This document shows, piece after piece, positions 1 to 8,297 of a stretch of 20,862 bases of DNA. The translations under genes and the position numbers were made by a program. The DNA is from Alphaproteobacteria bacterium. GTDB taxonomy: Bacteria; Pseudomonadota; Alphaproteobacteria; RS24. The notes below the pieces were generated by a model. It did not search any database. It was given only the letters and a program-made list of their open reading frames with translations, and was not told where the DNA came from. The stretch is taken from contig RFZE01000010.1 in NCBI GenBank assembly GCA_009920875.1, positions 1 through 20,862 on the forward strand. Reading direction: 5' to 3'. Every line of letters starts with the position of its first letter. Positions within the stretch are counted from its first letter, which is position 1.

Positions 1-234
1 ATTGAACTGGCATTGCAGCGGCTCGGCGTGCCACCGCAAGACGCGATTATGGTCGGCGACAGCGAGGCCGATACGGGCGGTGCCATTGCCGCCAATGTCG
101 CCACAATTTGTGTCAGCTTCGGCTATCGCCGCGTCAGCTTGGAGGCGCTTAACGCCGATGCGATTATTGATGATTATGCAGAATTTGCGGGTGCTGCCAA
201 AAAGCTGAAACCCGGCCTGTTTGACGCGCTTTAG
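1..234 (+). CDS. HAD-family phosphatase (phosphoglycolate phosphatase-like), C-terminal part
   Basis: The reading frame is open from the first base of the window, so the gene starts upstream; 77 residues remain. The stretch MVGDSEADTGGA is the motif IV region of haloacid-dehalogenase phosphatases (GDxxxD, whose acidic residues hold Mg2+), and it is followed by the usual alternating small-residue stretch and GYR. This matches the end of phosphoglycolate phosphatase (Gph) and related phosphosugar phosphatases, which clear 2-phosphoglycolate or similar phosphate esters in the cytoplasm. The nucleophile DxD motif and cap domain lie outside the window, so the substrate cannot be judged. The TAG stop at 232-234 directly abuts the stop of the convergent autotransporter gene, with no base between them. 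Confidence 0.8.
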   Translation: MELALQRLGVPPQDAIMVGDSEADTGGAIAANVATICVSFGYRRVSLEALNADAIIDDYAEFAGAAKKLKPGLFDAL

Positions 235-3200
235 CTAGAATAACAGGCGGATGGACACCCCGCCTCCATGCGTCTCCTCATCATCGGCAATGCGGGCGCG
301 ATAATTAAACTCAAAGGCAAAATAATCATTATGCGCGGCAAAGCCGAGGCCGATATCCAACGCATCTTCCGGCTCAATATGCGACCGTAAGGTAAAGCTC
401 TCATCCGAACCGATGAAATTGGCCGTTGCCTGATAAGGCGATATGTCAGAAGTGGTGCGCCAACCGAGATAATAATTCGGTTCCCAGACCACCGCCACCG
501 GATCGCCGCCACCGCGCCGATAGCCGCCGCGCAGGCCGATAAATTGCGATGTCTTTTCTGACTCTCCGCCTTTTATCTGCATGGCCAAATTACGGCCGAC
601 AATTTCACTCTCGCTATAATCATCATGTTCAAGGCGGAAAAAGTCCATGCCCGCTTCCAAGCGCAACAAATGTTCATTTTGCAAAATCGGATAGGCCAAA
701 CGCGCCGAGGCAGCCGTGCTGGTCGCATCCCATGAAGCCGTCATTTGCTCCACCAGACCGGCAAAATTGACCAAGCGGTCGCTCTCCAAACCGACAAAGC
801 CATAAGCCGCATTCAACTGATAGTGCAGCGGGCCGATTTTATCCGACAGATAAGCGCCATAGGAAATGCCATCGCCTTTTACTTCATTGATCGCCGCGCT
901 TTTTTCATTAACCGCGCTGAACCCCATTTGCAGGTAAAGCCCCAATGCATCAATTATCGACACCGGTAAATCATAACCCAGCGCAATGGCATAGCTGGTG
1001 CCGCTGACTGTTGCCCCCTTATCGCTGGAATCTTGCTTGCGGTAATCGCCAAATTGCTGCACCCAGCCATCACCGCCGCGCCGCCCACCGGCATTGATAA
1101 GCTGCAAATGCTGGCTCACCGCACCGGTCGCCATATCGGCAAGACCGGATAATTGCTGTGCCGTGCCGTCGCTATAATGCGGCAAAAGCTGGCGATAAGC
1201 GGCTTCGAAATCATCCGCATTATTGATGCTGGTAATCGCCGTTGCCAAATTTTCATCATCGGCGAAATGGGCGATGACAGTGCTCAGCGCATCGCTTTCG
1301 GCTTGGTTCAGCCCGAACGCACTTGCAGATTTAATGTTGAAACTGGCCGAAATAGTCGCGTTTTCATCGCTCAGCGCGACATCATAAATAAACGGCGTTT
1401 CTTCATTGTTCAAAAGCGCGCTCGACAGCGTCACTTGATTGCCATAGCTGACAATATCAATCGTGGTTTCTTCATTCGGGTCTTCCGGCAGGCCGATCAA
1501 TCGTGGCGAAATCGTCGCCTCATTACCCAGCGTTAAATTGGTGACCGTCAAAAGCGGCGTGTCGGCGCTCAATTGCTTGGGGTCAACCGCCACCATTAAG
1601 TCGCCGTTCAGCGTCAGCGAATCGATAGCAAGGTTTTCGGTCTCCGTGTCAGCATCGCCCTCTTGCCCGACAAGATGCAGCCGCGTCCGCTCGCCAATCG
1701 AAATATCAAGATCACCGTCGCTATTTGTGATGCGACCGGTAACCGAGGTGGTCGGTGCGGTATATTCATCATCGGCATCGTCTTGAATTTCATTACTCAG
1801 ATTGAGGGTGTCGTTGCCATCGCCGAAATTGATATTGCCGAACACCGAGCCGGCTTTAATTGCAAAAATATTTGCGCCGCCACCGAAATTCACATCGCCG
1901 AAAATGCTGGGCGCATTGACATCGCGCGTGTCAATCACGCCATCGCCGACAATCTCATCGTCAGCATTGGTTGCGCCTGCGCGGTCAATATCCGTATCAC
2001 CGCTGCCGAGATAAACGGTTTCATCTCCGGCATTGCCGTCAACATTTGCCGCCAGGGTCGTATCCGCCTTCAACAGTTCCTGCGTGATATTGACATTGTC
2101 GTTATAGGTCGAAAAATCAAAAGCGATGGCGACATTGTCGTCATCTGCATCGCTTGTTTCCGCTTTGGTATGCGCCGCATTGGCCGATATAGAACTGCGA
2201 TTGATGAAAACGGCGTCGGACGGCAAATTTGCTCCGGCCGCCAAGGTAATGGCGGTCGCCTGATAGGTTTCATTTGCGTCAAAATCACTTGAGCCGGTAT
2301 GGGTGCCGACAAATGCTGAAATCGTGCCCTCATTGAGCAACACGGCATTATCGGAGCGCAGCCCGTCATTCAAAGTCGCGCCATTGCCGATAATCAACGC
2401 CCGCGCATCTTCATTATGGGCAGTGGCGGAAATTGTCCCGCTATTGAACAAGCCGCCATGAATGGTTGCACCATCAAGCAGCACAGCATCGGCCTTGAAG
2501 TTGTCATACCAGCCATTGGCCTCAATCGAGCCGCGATTTATCAGGCCGTGGGAGAAGAAAAATTCACCCGTGCTGTCATAAAAATCAGCTTCATCAATCT
2601 CGCTGGCCGCTGTGTCATCATCATCATCGTCGCGCGTATCAAGCAGAACTTCGCGCGTTGCGCCGCCGACAGAGGCGATGCTGCCGGTGATTTTCAAACT
2701 TGCCTCGCCATCGGCTTCACCATAGGTCGTAATCCGCCCGGATGAGCGGTTCTCATCAAAGTGATAAGGGTCGGTTTTCAAATCAACGACATTATCATTG
2801 TCATTATCAGAGTCAGTTCGACGCTCATTTATTGTATTAATCTCATTCCGTTCATCTTCACTGAACACCCGGTTTATTACACCGCCAATAATCAATCCGC
2901 CGTTAACATTGGCATCTATATTGACCGCCGAGCCACCGCGACGGCGTTCATTTTGATTGGCCGTTTGCTGCTCTGCCGTCAGACCGCTCTCATCAATGCC
3001 GCGCCCTGGCGTCGGTGCGGTCGAATAGCCCGTCGCATTGGCAAGGCCTTCAATCATCAAGCTGCTGGTAATATCCGCGCCAATATCAATGGCGACGCCG
3101 TTTTCGCCGCGCACGTCAATATCACCCCGCTGGCGGTAATAGCCGCCAATTGTGCCGTTAATGTCAACGCCGCGTCCGTTGTCCCCGCGCACACCAATCA

Positions 3201-3867
3201 GCGTTGAAAGGTCAAGATTGTTAATCAAATTACCATCAATTTTAACACCGACAACATCGCCAATATTGGCAGCATTGCCCTCAATATCTATTTGCGAACC
3301 GCTTTCACCAATCAGCGGGCCGGTTAATGTATGATCCGCCTGCAAGCGCAAGCCAATGCGGGTATGATTGCCGGCTAGTGCTTGCGAGCCTTCGCTGATA
3401 AAATCTTCATCGCTGTCATTATCGGCAAAGCCGTCATCATCGCCGTCATATTCCGGGCCTCGTATCTCAATAATAAAAATATCACCGCCGCTTTTCAGGC
3501 GAATGCCCGCCGCATCGGCCACATTAAAGTCAATATCCAAACCAATGGCATCAGTTATTGGCGTGTTGACATTGTCGTCGTCATAATCGCGAATTCTTAT
3601 CATCCCGTTTAGGATGACCGCCGTTTCATCATCAATTAGCAGGGCTGCATTACCGGTACCGGTCGGCGAGCCTTCGATAAGAATGCTGTCGCCATCTGCG
3701 TCATCATTGCTGGTTATCACACTATCTGTGTAAGCCGGATAATCCGTATCATCTGTGTCGGGTTTCAATTCAAAACCCCAAGCGGGCGCAAGCGCCAGCG
3801 ATAAGGAAAGCGGAATGATAAACGCAGATTTCAGCAAGCGGGATGTATCGACCACGCTGTCCCTCAT
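235..3867 (-). CDS. Autotransporter (type V secretion), acidic passenger with C-terminal beta-barrel
   Basis: A 1210-residue protein with a signal peptide (basic start, hydrophobic core around residues 15-28, likely cleavage after AWG near 31). A long passenger follows to about residue 930, then a C-terminal barrel of about 277 residues (from GWVQQFGDYR near 934) ending in IRLLF. A terminal phenylalanine and alternating aromatic/hydrophobic strands are typical of the autotransporter domain (PF03797). The passenger is rich in Asp and Asn, includes a run of six Asp codons (about 2615-2632) and has repeated short Gly/Asn/Asp segments that suggest a beta-helix. No protease triad or known adhesin domain is recognised. 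The family exports its passenger to the cell surface. The ATG at 3867 has a poor Shine-Dalgarno sequence; a GTG four codons on (3855) is preceded by GAGG and is a possible alternative start. It lies 21 bases downstream of the acyl-CoA synthetase stop, so the two are probably co-transcribed. Confidence 0.88.
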   Translation of the reverse strand: MRDSVVDTSRLLKSAFIIPLSLSLALAPAWGFELKPDTDDTDYPAYTDSVITSNDDADGDSILIEGSPTGTGNAALLIDDETAVILNGMIRIRDYDDDNVNTPITDAIGLDIDFNVADAAGIRLKSGGDIFIIEIRGPEYDGDDDGFADNDSDEDFISEGSQALAGNHTRIGLRLQADHTLTGPLIGESGSQIDIEGNAANIGDVVGVKIDGNLINNLDLSTLIGVRGDNGRGVDINGTIGGYYRQRGDIDVRGENGVAIDIGADITSSLMIEGLANATGYSTAPTPGRGIDESGLTAEQQTANQNERRRGGSAVNIDANVNGGLIIGGVINRVFSEDERNEINTINERRTDSDNDNDNVVDLKTDPYHFDENRSSGRITTYGEADGEASLKITGSIASVGGATREVLLDTRDDDDDDTAASEIDEADFYDSTGEFFFSHGLINRGSIEANGWYDNFKADAVLLDGATIHGGLFNSGTISATAHNEDARALIIGNGATLNDGLRSDNAVLLNEGTISAFVGTHTGSSDFDANETYQATAITLAAGANLPSDAVFINRSSISANAAHTKAETSDADDDNVAIAFDFSTYNDNVNITQELLKADTTLAANVDGNAGDETVYLGSGDTDIDRAGATNADDEIVGDGVIDTRDVNAPSIFGDVNFGGGANIFAIKAGSVFGNINFGDGNDTLNLSNEIQDDADDEYTAPTTSVTGRITNSDGDLDISIGERTRLHLVGQEGDADTETENLAIDSLTLNGDLMVAVDPKQLSADTPLLTVTNLTLGNEATISPRLIGLPEDPNEETTIDIVSYGNQVTLSSALLNNEETPFIYDVALSDENATISASFNIKSASAFGLNQAESDALSTVIAHFADDENLATAITSINNADDFEAAYRQLLPHYSDGTAQQLSGLADMATGAVSQHLQLINAGGRRGGDGWVQQFGDYRKQDSSDKGATVSGTSYAIALGYDLPVSIIDALGLYLQMGFSAVNEKSAAINEVKGDGISYGAYLSDKIGPLHYQLNAAYGFVGLESDRLVNFAGLVEQMTASWDATSTAASARLAYPILQNEHLLRLEAGMDFFRLEHDDYSESEIVGRNLAMQIKGGESEKTSQFIGLRGGYRRGGGDPVAVVWEPNYYLGWRTTSDISPYQATANFIGSDESFTLRSHIEPEDALDIGLGFAAHNDYFAFEFNYRARIADDEETHGGGVSIRLLF

Positions 3868-3888
3868 TTTTGCCGCGCCAGCGGTAAG

Positions 3889-5586
3889 TTAAGCCGCGTC
3901 TGCCGTGTCCAGCGTGTCGCGCAATTCTCTTTTGAGGAATTTGCCGCTGGCATTGCGCGGCAATTTCTCAGTTCGCAGCCAGATATAACGCGGAATTTTG
4001 AAATTTGCCAATAGTTTGGCGCAATGGGCGCGTAATTCTTCGACATCTATTTCAACGCCTTCTGCAAGCACCACGGCCGCGCCAACTTCTTCGCCCAAGC
4101 GCTCGTCTTCAACACCGAAAACCGTGCATTCGGCCACTGCATCATGCTTGAACAAAGCGCTTTCCACTTCGGCGCAATAAATATTCTCGCCGCCGCGCAG
4201 CACCATATCTTTGGCGCGATCGACAATAAACACAAAGCCGTGCTCATCCATGCGGGCAATATCGCCGGTGCGCAGCCAGCCGTTTTGAATGCTCTCCGCC
4301 GTCGCTTCTTCGCGATTGAGATAGCCTTTAATGACATTGCCGCCTTTAACGCAAAGCTCGCCGGTTTCGCCATGCGGCAAATCATTGCCGTCAGCATCAA
4401 TCACCTTGCCTTCCAAAGTCGGCACAAGCGGGCCGCAGCTTTCGGGCTTATCGACAAAAAACGCGCCCAATACGGAAGTGATGATGCCGCAAGTTTCGGT
4501 CATGCCATAGCCGGTGCTGGCTTTGCCATTGGGCAAGGCGCTGTCAATTTTGCCGACCAAATCAGGCTGCAATTGCGCGCCGCCGCCGCCCAACATGGCC
4601 AGCGAAGACGTGTCATATTTGTCAAAATCAGGATGCGAAATGATTTCTCGCGCCATCACCGGCACGCCGCTGACATTGGTGACTTTATATTTATCGATGA
4701 TTTTCAGTGCCTCACCGGCATCCCATTTATACATGAAAATCAGCGTGCCACCGGCCAATGTTGCCGGATGTGATACGCAATTATTGGCCGTCACATGAAA
4801 TAGCGGCGTGGTCACCAGACTGACTGGCCCCGACGCGGCAGGGTCGGGTTCGGGCAGTGCCTCACCATTGCGCAGCGCCTCAGCTGCCGCGTAACAGCCG
4901 CCCATAAAGGCGATATTCATGACATTCAGCACACAGCCGCGTTGCGTGAGTTGCGCCCCTTTCGGGCGGCCCGTCGTGCCGGATGTGTAGAAAATGCAGG
5001 CATCTTCATCGCCGTCAATTTCCACGCTCGGCATATCACCGCCATGATTGCGCAATTCGGCATAATCAATGACCCCGTCAATCGGCTGCTCCAAGCGCAG
5101 GCCGATAAATTTCATATCCGGCAAGCTGTCGCGCACCGGCAAAACCCGCGCCAGCCGCTCATCATCACCAATCAGCGCTTTTGGCGCGCTGTCTTCAAGG
5201 CCGTATTGCATTTCATCAGTCACCCACCACGCATTCATGCCGACCACGGCAATGCCGATAGAGGTGAGCGCCCAATAGCACAACATCCATTCAGGGTAAT
5301 TGCGGAAAGCCAGCGCCACGCGGTCGCCCTGCTTAATGCCATTGGCGTGCATCCAATTGGCAATGGAGGCGGTCTCAGCATAGGCCTCAGCATAGCTCCA
5401 GCTTTCATCTTCATAAATCAGATAAGGCTTGTCGCCATGCAAAGAGGCGAGCGCCCATAAATCGCGCAGGGAAGCAGGCGCATTGGCAAAAGTTTTCAGT
5501 GTCTCGCCGCGCACATCAACAGTGCCGATTTCAAATTGGCCTTCCGCCGCCATTTGCGCGCGTATTTGTTCTAATTCTTTATACAT
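3889..5586 (-). CDS. AMP-dependent acyl-CoA synthetase (class I adenylate-forming ligase)
   Basis: A 565-residue enzyme that activates a carboxylic acid to its acyl-AMP and then acyl-CoA. Family motifs are in order: the P-loop FYTSGTTGRPKG (about 199-210), GYGMTETCG (359-367), the hinge/ribose-binding region LRTGDIARMDEHGF (438-451), the DRAKDM-LRGGENI block (456-469) and the C-terminal catalytic lysine in NASGK (K549). The length and motifs fit medium/long-chain fatty acyl-CoA ligases; the substrate is not readable from sequence. The frame is open further upstream to 5670, but the ATG at 5586 has an excellent GGGAGG seven bases ahead, and the extra 28 residues look like translated leader, so I take the shorter form. 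It is divergent from the flavin oxidoreductase and upstream of the autotransporter. Together with the SDR and acyl-CoA dehydrogenases nearby it points to catabolism of an acid. Confidence 0.9.
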   Translation of the reverse strand: MYKELEQIRAQMAAEGQFEIGTVDVRGETLKTFANAPASLRDLWALASLHGDKPYLIYEDESWSYAEAYAETASIANWMHANGIKQGDRVALAFRNYPEWMLCYWALTSIGIAVVGMNAWWVTDEMQYGLEDSAPKALIGDDERLARVLPVRDSLPDMKFIGLRLEQPIDGVIDYAELRNHGGDMPSVEIDGDEDACIFYTSGTTGRPKGAQLTQRGCVLNVMNIAFMGGCYAAAEALRNGEALPEPDPAASGPVSLVTTPLFHVTANNCVSHPATLAGGTLIFMYKWDAGEALKIIDKYKVTNVSGVPVMAREIISHPDFDKYDTSSLAMLGGGGAQLQPDLVGKIDSALPNGKASTGYGMTETCGIITSVLGAFFVDKPESCGPLVPTLEGKVIDADGNDLPHGETGELCVKGGNVIKGYLNREEATAESIQNGWLRTGDIARMDEHGFVFIVDRAKDMVLRGGENIYCAEVESALFKHDAVAECTVFGVEDERLGEEVGAAVVLAEGVEIDVEELRAHCAKLLANFKIPRYIWLRTEKLPRNASGKFLKRELRDTLDTADAA

Positions 5587-5719
5587 TGATATTCCTCCCA
5601 GATTGCAGGGGATATTACCCGCTCCATCATTGCCCGCAAGCAAAAAGCGGCGGATAAAACGGCGACACAAAAGCGCGCATGGCTGGTCTTTTGCACCTGC
5701 TTCGCCTAGACTTTAAACC
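5587..5719. promoter_or_regulatory. Divergent intergenic region, synthetase / flavin oxidoreductase
   Basis: These 133 bases separate two divergent genes, so they must hold promoters for both directions. I could not pick out a convincing -35/-10 pair or an inverted-repeat operator. The ATGAC/GTCAT half-sites seen near 20050-20078 are absent here. Confidence 0.4.
5594..5599 (-). promoter_or_regulatory. Ribosome binding site that decides the acyl-CoA synthetase start
   Basis: On the minus strand GGGAGG is followed by seven bases and then ATG at 5586. This strong site places the start 28 codons inside the longest open frame. Confidence 0.8.
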
Positions 5720-6781
5720 ATGATTGATTTCGCCCTAAACGCGCTCGACCAATCGGCCATTGTGACCGATACCAATGCCGCGCAAGCGGTGCACGAAACG
5801 GTGGAACTGGCGGAATATCTTGATACGCTGGGCTATCGCCGCTTTTGGTTGGCCGAACATCACAACACATCGGCTTTTGCCGGGGCCGCGCCGGAAATTC
5901 TTATCGGGCATATTGCCTCGCGCACGCAGCATTTATCAATCGGCTCAGGCGGCGTGATGCTACCGCATTACAGCCCGATGAAAGTGGCCGAACAATTTCG
6001 TATGCTGGCCAGCCTGTCGGGCGGACGCATTGATTTGGGATTGGGACGCGCGCCAGGCGGCGACCCAAAAACCACCGCCGCTTTACAACCGGGCCCGAAA
6101 GCATGGCCGCCGGACGTGTTTCCACAACAGGTTGAAATGCTCATTCAGTTTTTGGAAGACGCCAATGGTTTAAGCGGCGAGCAAGGCGGCTTTCCCGAAG
6201 ACCACCCCTATCAAGGCATTCACGCGCAACCCATGGGCGATGAAAGCGTGCCGGTCTATATGCTCGGCTCGGGCGGTGACGGCGCTTATCATGCCGCGCA
6301 ATTCGGTCTGCCCTATGTCTATGCGCATTTCATCAATCCCGACAATCTCGACACGGCGCTTGAGGCCTATCGCACAAATTTCAAACCGTCACGGCAATGC
6401 GCCGAGCCGAAAGTCATGTTGGCGACCTCTGTCTTGGCGGCGGAAAGCGAAGAGGAAGCCGCTTATTTGGCGCGCCCGCGCAATATTTGGGCGACGCTGC
6501 TTATGCAGAATAAGGGTGGGCGTTTCCCAACTCTGCAAGAAGCGCAGGATTGGGATTTGACGCCGCGCGATGAGGCAATTTTGCCGCAAGTGGAAACCCG
6601 TGGCTTTACCGGCCAAGTCGATGATGTGTTGCAAAGACTGAGCGATGTGGTGGCGCAATATAAAATCGATGAGGTTTTTGCCCTGACCCTTATCCCTGAT
6701 ATTGCAGCCCGCAAACGCTCTTATAAACTACTGGCCGAGGCCGCCGGATTGACCGCCAACGGCCTTGCTGCGGCACAATAA
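5720..6781 (+). CDS. Luciferase-like (LLM class) flavin-dependent oxidoreductase
   Basis: A 353-residue protein of the bacterial-luciferase-like monooxygenase family (PF00296), of the subgroup that includes E. coli YhbW (MsnO8-like). Diagnostic stretches are FWLAEHHN (about 43-49), GSGGVMLPHYSPMKVAEQF (75-93) and GRIDLGLGRAPGGD (102-115). These line the FMN pocket and are near-invariant in this subgroup. Such enzymes use reduced FMN and O2 to oxidise small substrates, but most members have no assigned substrate. The ATG at 5720 follows TTTAAACC with little Shine-Dalgarno character; no better in-frame start lies upstream. It is 90 bases upstream of the SDR gene on the same strand and may or may not be co-transcribed with it. 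Confidence 0.85.
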   Translation: MIDFALNALDQSAIVTDTNAAQAVHETVELAEYLDTLGYRRFWLAEHHNTSAFAGAAPEILIGHIASRTQHLSIGSGGVMLPHYSPMKVAEQFRMLASLSGGRIDLGLGRAPGGDPKTTAALQPGPKAWPPDVFPQQVEMLIQFLEDANGLSGEQGGFPEDHPYQGIHAQPMGDESVPVYMLGSGGDGAYHAAQFGLPYVYAHFINPDNLDTALEAYRTNFKPSRQCAEPKVMLATSVLAAESEEEAAYLARPRNIWATLLMQNKGGRFPTLQEAQDWDLTPRDEAILPQVETRGFTGQVDDVLQRLSDVVAQYKIDEVFALTLIPDIAARKRSYKLLAEAAGLTANGLAAAQ

Positions 6782-6871
6782 CCGCACTTGGGATAAGCGC
6801 TGAAAGCGTCTTGACCCTTTAAGCCCCATCATGCACAAAAGGGCAGATTTTTTCTTTGGAGGACTTTCATT

Positions 6872-7780
6872 ATGAGTTTGGATTTTACCGATAAGGTGGT
6901 CATCGTAACCGGAGCAGGCGGCGGTCTTGGCAAGAGCCATGCGCTGGAATTTGCTCGCCGAGGTGCAAAAGTCGTGGTCAATGATTTGGGCGGCGCTATG
7001 GACGGTTCGGGCGGCTCTTCCGAGGCGGCAGAAGCCGTGGTCGCTGAAATCAAAGAAGCCGGTGGCGAAGCCATCGCCAATGGCTCCAGCGTGACCGACG
7101 ATGCCGGTGTCGACAATATGATTAAGCAAACCATGGACGCTTATGGCCGCATTGATGTGCTGGTCAATAATGCCGGTGTGCTGCGCGATAAAAGCTTTGC
7201 CAAAATGGAAATCAATGATTTCACTTTTGTTGTCGATGTGCATTTGTTCGGCACCATGAAGCCGACCAAAGCGGTTTGGCCGATTATGAAAGAGCAAGGC
7301 TATGGCCGTATCATGGTCACCTCATCTTCTTCCGGTCTTTACGGCAATTTCGGCCAAGCCAATTACGGCGCGGCCAAGCTTGGCGTTGTCGGCTTCATGA
7401 ATACGCTGAAGCTGGAAGGTCAAAAAGACAATATCCACATTAACGCGCTGGCCCCGGTTGCTTGGACGCGGATGACGGAAAATCTGATGCCGGCTGAAAT
7501 GGAAGATATGCTGACACCGGAACGGGTAACCCCGGCCGTCATCTTTATGTGTTCAGAAGGCGCACCGACCGGCAAAATCATTTGCGCCGGTGCCGGTGCT
7601 TACACCTCAGCCGCCATTGTTGAGACCAAAGGCGTGTATCTCGGCGAAAACCCGAGCGCTGAAGATGTTGCTGAAAACTGGGAAACCATTTCGAAAATTG
7701 ACGACGCTGCCAAAGCCTTGTTCCAAGGCGGTGAGCAGACCGGGCGCATGTTCGAACTGATTCAAGAAGCCAGTAAATAA
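6872..7780 (+). CDS. SDR 3-hydroxyacyl-CoA dehydrogenase, MFE-2 (HSD17B4) N-terminal-like
   Basis: A 302-residue classical-type short-chain dehydrogenase: TGAGGGLG cofactor motif (13-20), NNAG (99-102), catalytic Ser152, Tyr165 and Lys169. The segment SGLYGNFGQANYGAAKLG and the following EGQKDNIHINALAP closely follow the (3R)-hydroxyacyl-CoA dehydrogenase domain of peroxisomal multifunctional enzyme type 2. The likely reaction is NAD-dependent oxidation of a 3-hydroxyacyl-CoA, the third step of a beta-oxidation turn. In MFE-2 this domain is fused to a MaoC-type hydratase and a sterol-carrier domain; here it stands alone with a tail of about 60 residues after the Rossmann core. A strong GGAGGA site sits ahead of the ATG. 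A rho-independent terminator follows seven bases after the stop. Confidence 0.87.
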   Translation: MSLDFTDKVVIVTGAGGGLGKSHALEFARRGAKVVVNDLGGAMDGSGGSSEAAEAVVAEIKEAGGEAIANGSSVTDDAGVDNMIKQTMDAYGRIDVLVNNAGVLRDKSFAKMEINDFTFVVDVHLFGTMKPTKAVWPIMKEQGYGRIMVTSSSSGLYGNFGQANYGAAKLGVVGFMNTLKLEGQKDNIHINALAPVAWTRMTENLMPAEMEDMLTPERVTPAVIFMCSEGAPTGKIICAGAGAYTSAAIVETKGVYLGENPSAEDVAENWETISKIDDAAKALFQGGEQTGRMFELIQEASK

Positions 7781-7786
7781 TTAGGG

Positions 7787-7815
7787 CGGGCGCGAGCCAT
7801 CTCGCGCCCGTTTTT
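7787..7815 (+). terminator. Intrinsic terminator after the SDR gene
   Basis: A perfect 10-bp stem, CGGGCGCGAG (7787-7796) with CTCGCGCCCG (7801-7810), a CCAT loop and five T residues (7811-7815). It lies just past the SDR stop and only five bases before the mrpE start codon. Confidence 0.9.
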
Positions 7816-7820
7816 CCTTA

Positions 7821-8297
7821 ATGCGCCAAATCGCCATATCCACAACGCTTTTATATGCCCTCTGGCTATTGCTGTCGGGACATTATACAGGGCTTCTTTT
7901 GACGCTCGGATTTATAAGCGCGCTCGGCTGTTCTCTCATTGCCGCGCGCATGGGCGTGCTTGATGAAGAAGGCCTGCCTATGGCGATATTGATGCGCTTG
8001 CCGAAAGTCACGCTGTGGCTGATTTGGGAAATTCTCAAATCCAATTGGGGCGTGGTGAAAGTCATTCTCAATCCGCAAAGCGCCAAACCGCAAATGGTCA
8101 GCGTCAAAGCGAGCCAAAAAACCGTCGCCGGTTTGGTCACCCATGCCAATTTCATCACCCTGACACCGGGCACGGTTTCGGTCGATGTCGATGAAGAGAA
8201 AAATGTGATTTTGGTGCATGGGCTGACCGATGATTTCGCACAAGGCTGCCTCGAGCCTGATATGGACCAAAAAGTCAGCGGACTGGAGGGCAAATAA
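7821..8297 (+). CDS. mrpE: Na+/H+ antiporter subunit MrpE/MnhE
   Basis: A 158-residue membrane protein, the normal size for MrpE (PF01899). Two N-terminal hydrophobic segments (about 5-25 and 26-44) precede a third (about 55-70, TLWLIWEILKSNWGVVKVIL). A cytoplasmic domain follows, containing TLTPGTVSVDVDEEKNVILVHGL, the most conserved part of the family. MrpE is a structural subunit of the hetero-oligomeric Mrp cation/proton antiporter in the inner membrane. The gene opens the operon. Its ATG has no Shine-Dalgarno sequence and stands five bases after a terminator T-tract. No later in-frame start would keep the first membrane helix. The stop overlaps the mrpF start as TAATG. Confidence 0.9.
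   Translation: MRQIAISTTLLYALWLLLSGHYTGLLLTLGFISALGCSLIAARMGVLDEEGLPMAILMRLPKVTLWLIWEILKSNWGVVKVILNPQSAKPQMVSVKASQKTVAGLVTHANFITLTPGTVSVDVDEEKNVILVHGLTDDFAQGCLEPDMDQKVSGLEGK

Noticed and set aside
1780..2010. RTX (calcium-binding nonapeptide) repeat array
   Set aside because: Only isolated GDGND-like and GSGD-like segments occur, without regular nine-residue spacing, and the protein ends in an autotransporter barrel rather than a type I secretion signal.
1663..2292. A 209-codon plus-strand open frame opposite the autotransporter
   Set aside because: It mirrors the Asp/Asn-rich minus-strand gene (GAT/GAC read in reverse give ATC/GTC, hence Ile/Val), has no ribosome site and resembles no family.
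2615..2632. TCATCATCATCATCG-type tandem triplets as a microsatellite or phase-variation repeat
   Set aside because: It is a short in-frame Asp codon run that changes to GTC codons, and a triplet repeat cannot switch the reading frame.
4144..4773. A 209-codon plus-strand open frame inside the acyl-CoA synthetase gene
   Set aside because: The minus strand carries a complete set of synthetase motifs; the opposite frame has no family features or start signals.
6811..6840. Sigma-70 promoter ahead of the SDR gene (TTGACC)
   Set aside because: No acceptable -10 element lies 16-18 bases downstream; CACAAA is too weak to call.
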